Positions 7,909 through 9,833 of a DNA stretch of 9,833 nucleotides are shown here, one piece after another. This DNA is from JAKVKY01 sp964293585. Lineage in GTDB: Bacteria > Bacillota > Negativicutes > Acidaminococcales > Acidaminococcaceae. The notes beneath the pieces are model-generated. The model had not been told where the DNA came from. It made no database searches and saw nothing but the letters and a program-made list of their open reading frames with translations. The first letter of the stretch is position 1. Each line of letters begins with the position of its first letter. The stretch is taken from positions 1 through 9,833 of the forward strand of contig CAXYYS010000066.1 of NCBI GenBank assembly GCA_964293585.1, read 5' to 3'. The translations under genes and the position numbers were made by a program.

Positions 7909-7946
7909 AAAATGCCGCTACGGTTTTTATCCTGTAACGGCATTTT
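7909..7946 (-). terminator. Rho-independent terminator after the hydrolase gene
   Basis: AAAATGCCG at 7909-7917 pairs with CGGCATTTT at 7938-7946. The stem extends inward after one mismatch (TACGG with CTGTA, including one G-T pair) around a T-rich loop. On the minus strand the stem ends CGGCATTTTTAATT, a short U-tract, 7 bases after the hydrolase stop. The plus strand also has T-rich sequence after the stem (TTTTACTTTTTC), so the structure could stop transcription from both sides. Confidence 0.8.
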
Positions 7947-7952
7947 ACTTTT

Positions 7953-8780
7953 TCACTTTAATCCCTTGGCGAAGTCCGCCACCACTTTATTAAATTTGTC
8001 AGCCTCCAGATAGAAAAGCATATGTCCGCCTTCGGTAAATTCTACGAACTTGCCTTGGGGAATCTGGCTGGCCATCCACTGGCCCTGCTTAATACTGTTG
8101 GGGAAAATACCGCTGTTGGCCGAAAGCACCAGGGTCGGTACCGTAATCGTCTTCAGCACGTCGGTAAAATCACTGTACACATAGTCACTGTACAAAGCCA
8201 TGCCGATATAAGGTGGCAGTTTCATACATTCCGTCTTAATCCATTCTTCCCCGGCAAGGAACTTTTGGTCTTTGAACATCTTAGCGGTAAAGCCGTCCAC
8301 AAAACCTTTGGGATTGCCCAAAAGAGCAGCCGCAAAAGCGTTGAAACCTTCTGCGTTATGGTTGCGCAAGCTATGACTGTTCCAGTCGCCGTCACTCATA
8401 GGGTAAGCCGTCATATCAATCAGGCCCAAACCTGCCAGATGACTGTTAGCGTGGAACTGTTTCCAGTAGCTGAGCATGGTAGGTCCACCCATGGACCAGC
8501 CCATCAGCAGTACTTTTTCTAAATGCAGATACTCAATCAGTTCGTGCAGATCCTGCGCCATACGGTTAATGGTATAACCGTGCAGTCCTTTGCTGGATTT
8601 GCCGTGGCCCCGCAGGTCTAAGGTAACTACCTTAAAATCTTTTTTGAGACCAGCCACGTTGCGACTGTAAAATTTGGTGGAACAGGACCAGCCGTGTACC
8701 AGCATGATAGGTTGGCCTTCGCCTTCTACCTCGTAATACAAAGATGTGTCGTCACTAGTACGAAAATAACCGTTTTGCAT
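7953..8780 (-). CDS. Alpha/beta-hydrolase fold protein
   Basis: This 275-residue cytoplasmic protein (no signal peptide) has the alpha/beta-hydrolase layout: oxyanion-hole HGW at 29-31, the DLRGHGKS strand-turn at 55-62, the nucleophile elbow GWSMGG at 94-99 (Ser96) and the catalytic His253 in EGGHMLFY near the C-terminus. A cap-like helical region lies at about 135-205. The usual aspartate after strand 7 is not seen: that place reads LSANSGIFPN (219-228). D122 in LIDMT, after strand 6, may serve as the acid instead. Substrate cannot be told; the closest groups are esterases, haloperoxidase-like and BioH-like hydrolases. The start ATG has AGGAGG 8 bases upstream and follows the nuclease-like gene by 18 bases, so the two probably share a transcript ending at the terminator 7909-7946. 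It is not a BREX component. Confidence 0.85.
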   Translation of the reverse strand: MQNGYFRTSDDTSLYYEVEGEGQPIMLVHGWSCSTKFYSRNVAGLKKDFKVVTLDLRGHGKSSKGLHGYTINRMAQDLHELIEYLHLEKVLLMGWSMGGPTMLSYWKQFHANSHLAGLGLIDMTAYPMSDGDWNSHSLRNHNAEGFNAFAAALLGNPKGFVDGFTAKMFKDQKFLAGEEWIKTECMKLPPYIGMALYSDYVYSDFTDVLKTITVPTLVLSANSGIFPNSIKQGQWMASQIPQGKFVEFTEGGHMLFYLEADKFNKVVADFAKGLK

Positions 8781-8798
8781 AATTTTCGCCTCCTAAGT

Positions 8799-9737
8799 TT
8801 ATTCCTCGTCCTTCTTTGTATTCATATATTCTTCTCTTAAATCTGACAGGCTCTTATCGCTTTCGCCATCAGTACTCTTGTGCATCGTGTAGACATAAGT
8901 TGCCACGCTTGGCCAATCATATACTTTCTTCAGCCAGGCTTGCAAGGAAAGGATGCTCTCCTGACCGGATTTGTCTTTTACTTTTACGCTACCATCAGCT
9001 TGTAAAATACCTGTCTCATCTTCATGATCACGTGGATAAACTATATCCCCGGCATTAACCACCTTATTTGCAAGCAGCACATCAATACGTGGCAAGGTCG
9101 CCCGCTTAATGCTTGTAATTTTCCGGGTACTAGTTCCATGTTCAGGTATGCCTACATAAAAATCATTATAAGATTTTAAAGGCATTATCTTTTCTAAATC
9201 CAGACATTTATTGCCGTTAACTTCGTAAGGAACAACTTTAAAACAACTAATTTCAATACCATTTTTATTTAGCCAGGCCACTGCCGAAATCGTTTGCTCA
9301 TCAAAATCTGATGCCGCCAGAATAATTTTTTGCTGGGCATTAAAATCATCTGTGTGAACTCCATTGGCACTCAAAAAAGATTCCAGCTTTTTCTTGGCAA
9401 TCTCATGGGCATCAAAGTCTGCACCTGCTGGAACTTCATCCATAAATTCCTCTCGATGTTTTTCTACATACGCAGCAAAAACACTATTCACTAAACCGTC
9501 GCTGGTTTCTATAGAAGCATAGGCCGCAGCATAACGAATAGCCTGGGATTCAAAATTTTCTATCCGGGAAAGGCTATCTGCTAAATCACGTTTTAATTCA
9601 ATCAGGATCAGGTTTCCATCGCCATCTATGGCCGTTAAATCGCTACGACCACCAGCTGCATTGATAACCTGTTGTCCAACAATGAGCAAGCTTTTATCAT
9701 CATCATCCGCATATAGAATGCCAATATTAGTACGCAA
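8799..9737 (-). CDS. PD-(D/E)XK nuclease-like protein with RAMA-like C-terminus
   Basis: The readable frame from a TTG at 9737 gives 312 residues. GGRSDLTAIDGDGNLILIELKRD spans 29-51 and carries a PD-(D/E)XK-type triad D33, E47, K49, as in DUF91/NucS-like nucleases that cleave or bind DNA. RIENFESQAIRYAAAYAS follows, as is typical of that fold. The C-terminal 100 residues (VNAGDIVYPRD, GILQADGSVKV, LSLQAWLKKVYDW) resemble the RAMA domain found in restriction- and methylation-linked proteins. The TTG start is poor: GAGGAG is only 3 bases away and is explained by the coding sequence itself. The frame stays open upstream to a TAA at 9819-9821, and the extra codons (NKLDAISPKTV, ESDLEELL) look like the normal family N-terminus. 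The gene may therefore be truncated, started from a non-ATG codon, or inactive. It is probably co-transcribed with the hydrolase gene. Confidence 0.7.
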   Translation of the reverse strand: MRTNIGILYADDDDKSLLIVGQQVINAAGGRSDLTAIDGDGNLILIELKRDLADSLSRIENFESQAIRYAAAYASIETSDGLVNSVFAAYVEKHREEFMDEVPAGADFDAHEIAKKKLESFLSANGVHTDDFNAQQKIILAASDFDEQTISAVAWLNKNGIEISCFKVVPYEVNGNKCLDLEKIMPLKSYNDFYVGIPEHGTSTRKITSIKRATLPRIDVLLANKVVNAGDIVYPRDHEDETGILQADGSVKVKDKSGQESILSLQAWLKKVYDWPSVATYVYTMHKSTDGESDKSLSDLREEYMNTKKDEE

Positions 9738-9830
9738 AAGCTCCTCTAAATCACTTTCTTTATAACCAACAGCCTTTACCGTTTTGGGGCTTATCGCATC
9801 CAGTTTATTCTCCGCTGTTTACTTACACAT
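9738..9830 (-). other. N-terminal codons of the nuclease gene, interrupted by TAA
   Basis: ATG at 9828-9830 is followed in frame by TGT AAG TAA and then by 27 open codons leading into the nuclease frame. The stop at 9819-9821 is the fourth codon. Replacing it with a Tyr codon, one base away, would give a start of the form MCKYTAENKLDAI, which fits how DUF91-like proteins usually begin. A CTG at 9804-9806, with GGAG 6 bases upstream, is another conceivable start. Only three bases lie beyond the ATG, so its ribosome-binding site and promoter cannot be seen. Confidence 0.45.
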
Positions 9831-9833
9831 GAT

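Noticed and set aside
7448..7909. Plus-strand open frame of 153 codons across the 117-residue gene and its promoter
   Set aside because: It lies opposite a gene with a good ribosome-binding site and promoter, crosses the intergenic elements, and its product is a low-complexity antisense-like sequence with no recognisable motif.
8022..8522. Plus-strand open frame of 166 codons opposite the hydrolase gene
   Set aside because: The minus strand encodes a clear alpha/beta hydrolase; the His-rich antisense product is what the higher-GC third-position pattern produces by chance.

Overview
The window looks like a chromosomal defence island of a low-GC, Gram-positive-lineage bacterium (Bacillota). 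The Shine-Dalgarno sites are strong (AAGGAGG, GGAGG), all genes lie on the minus strand, and the flanking housekeeping-type genes have a moderate GC content. A Negativicutes or clostridial host is a guess from protein style only. By eye, the block from 1 to about 7100 is very AT-rich. The flank from about 7450 to 8800 is close to 50% GC. This contrast suggests that the left block was acquired horizontally.

Reading in the direction of transcription (right to left), the window starts with a nuclease-like gene (PD-(D/E)XK core plus a RAMA-like C-terminus, 8799-9737, with its natural N-terminus interrupted by a stop codon). It is followed 18 bases later by an alpha/beta hydrolase (7953-8780) and a clear terminator (7909-7946). 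Next comes an unrecognised 117-residue protein (7472-7825) with its own apparent promoter. An extended -10 promoter (7435-7443) then precedes a broken HNH-endonuclease-like N-terminal fragment (7130-7411) and a tightly packed operon: brxF, brxC, pglXI and the first 133 codons of brxHII, which runs off the left edge.

The operon matches the established type 3 BREX order brxF-brxC-pglXI-brxHII(-pglZ-brxA). The last two genes would lie beyond position 1. BREX blocks phage replication and marks host DNA by adenine methylation. Here PglXI would be the methyltransferase, BrxC a large AAA-type ATPase, BrxF a small putative ATPase partner, and BrxHII a SNF2-type helicase. The system type is therefore known. 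The less expected features are an 8-G homopolymer in brxC whose slippage in either direction would truncate the protein, a BrxF without a canonical P-loop and with a doubtful start codon, an amber-interrupted HNH-like remnant as first cistron, and a nonsense codon near the start of the nuclease gene.
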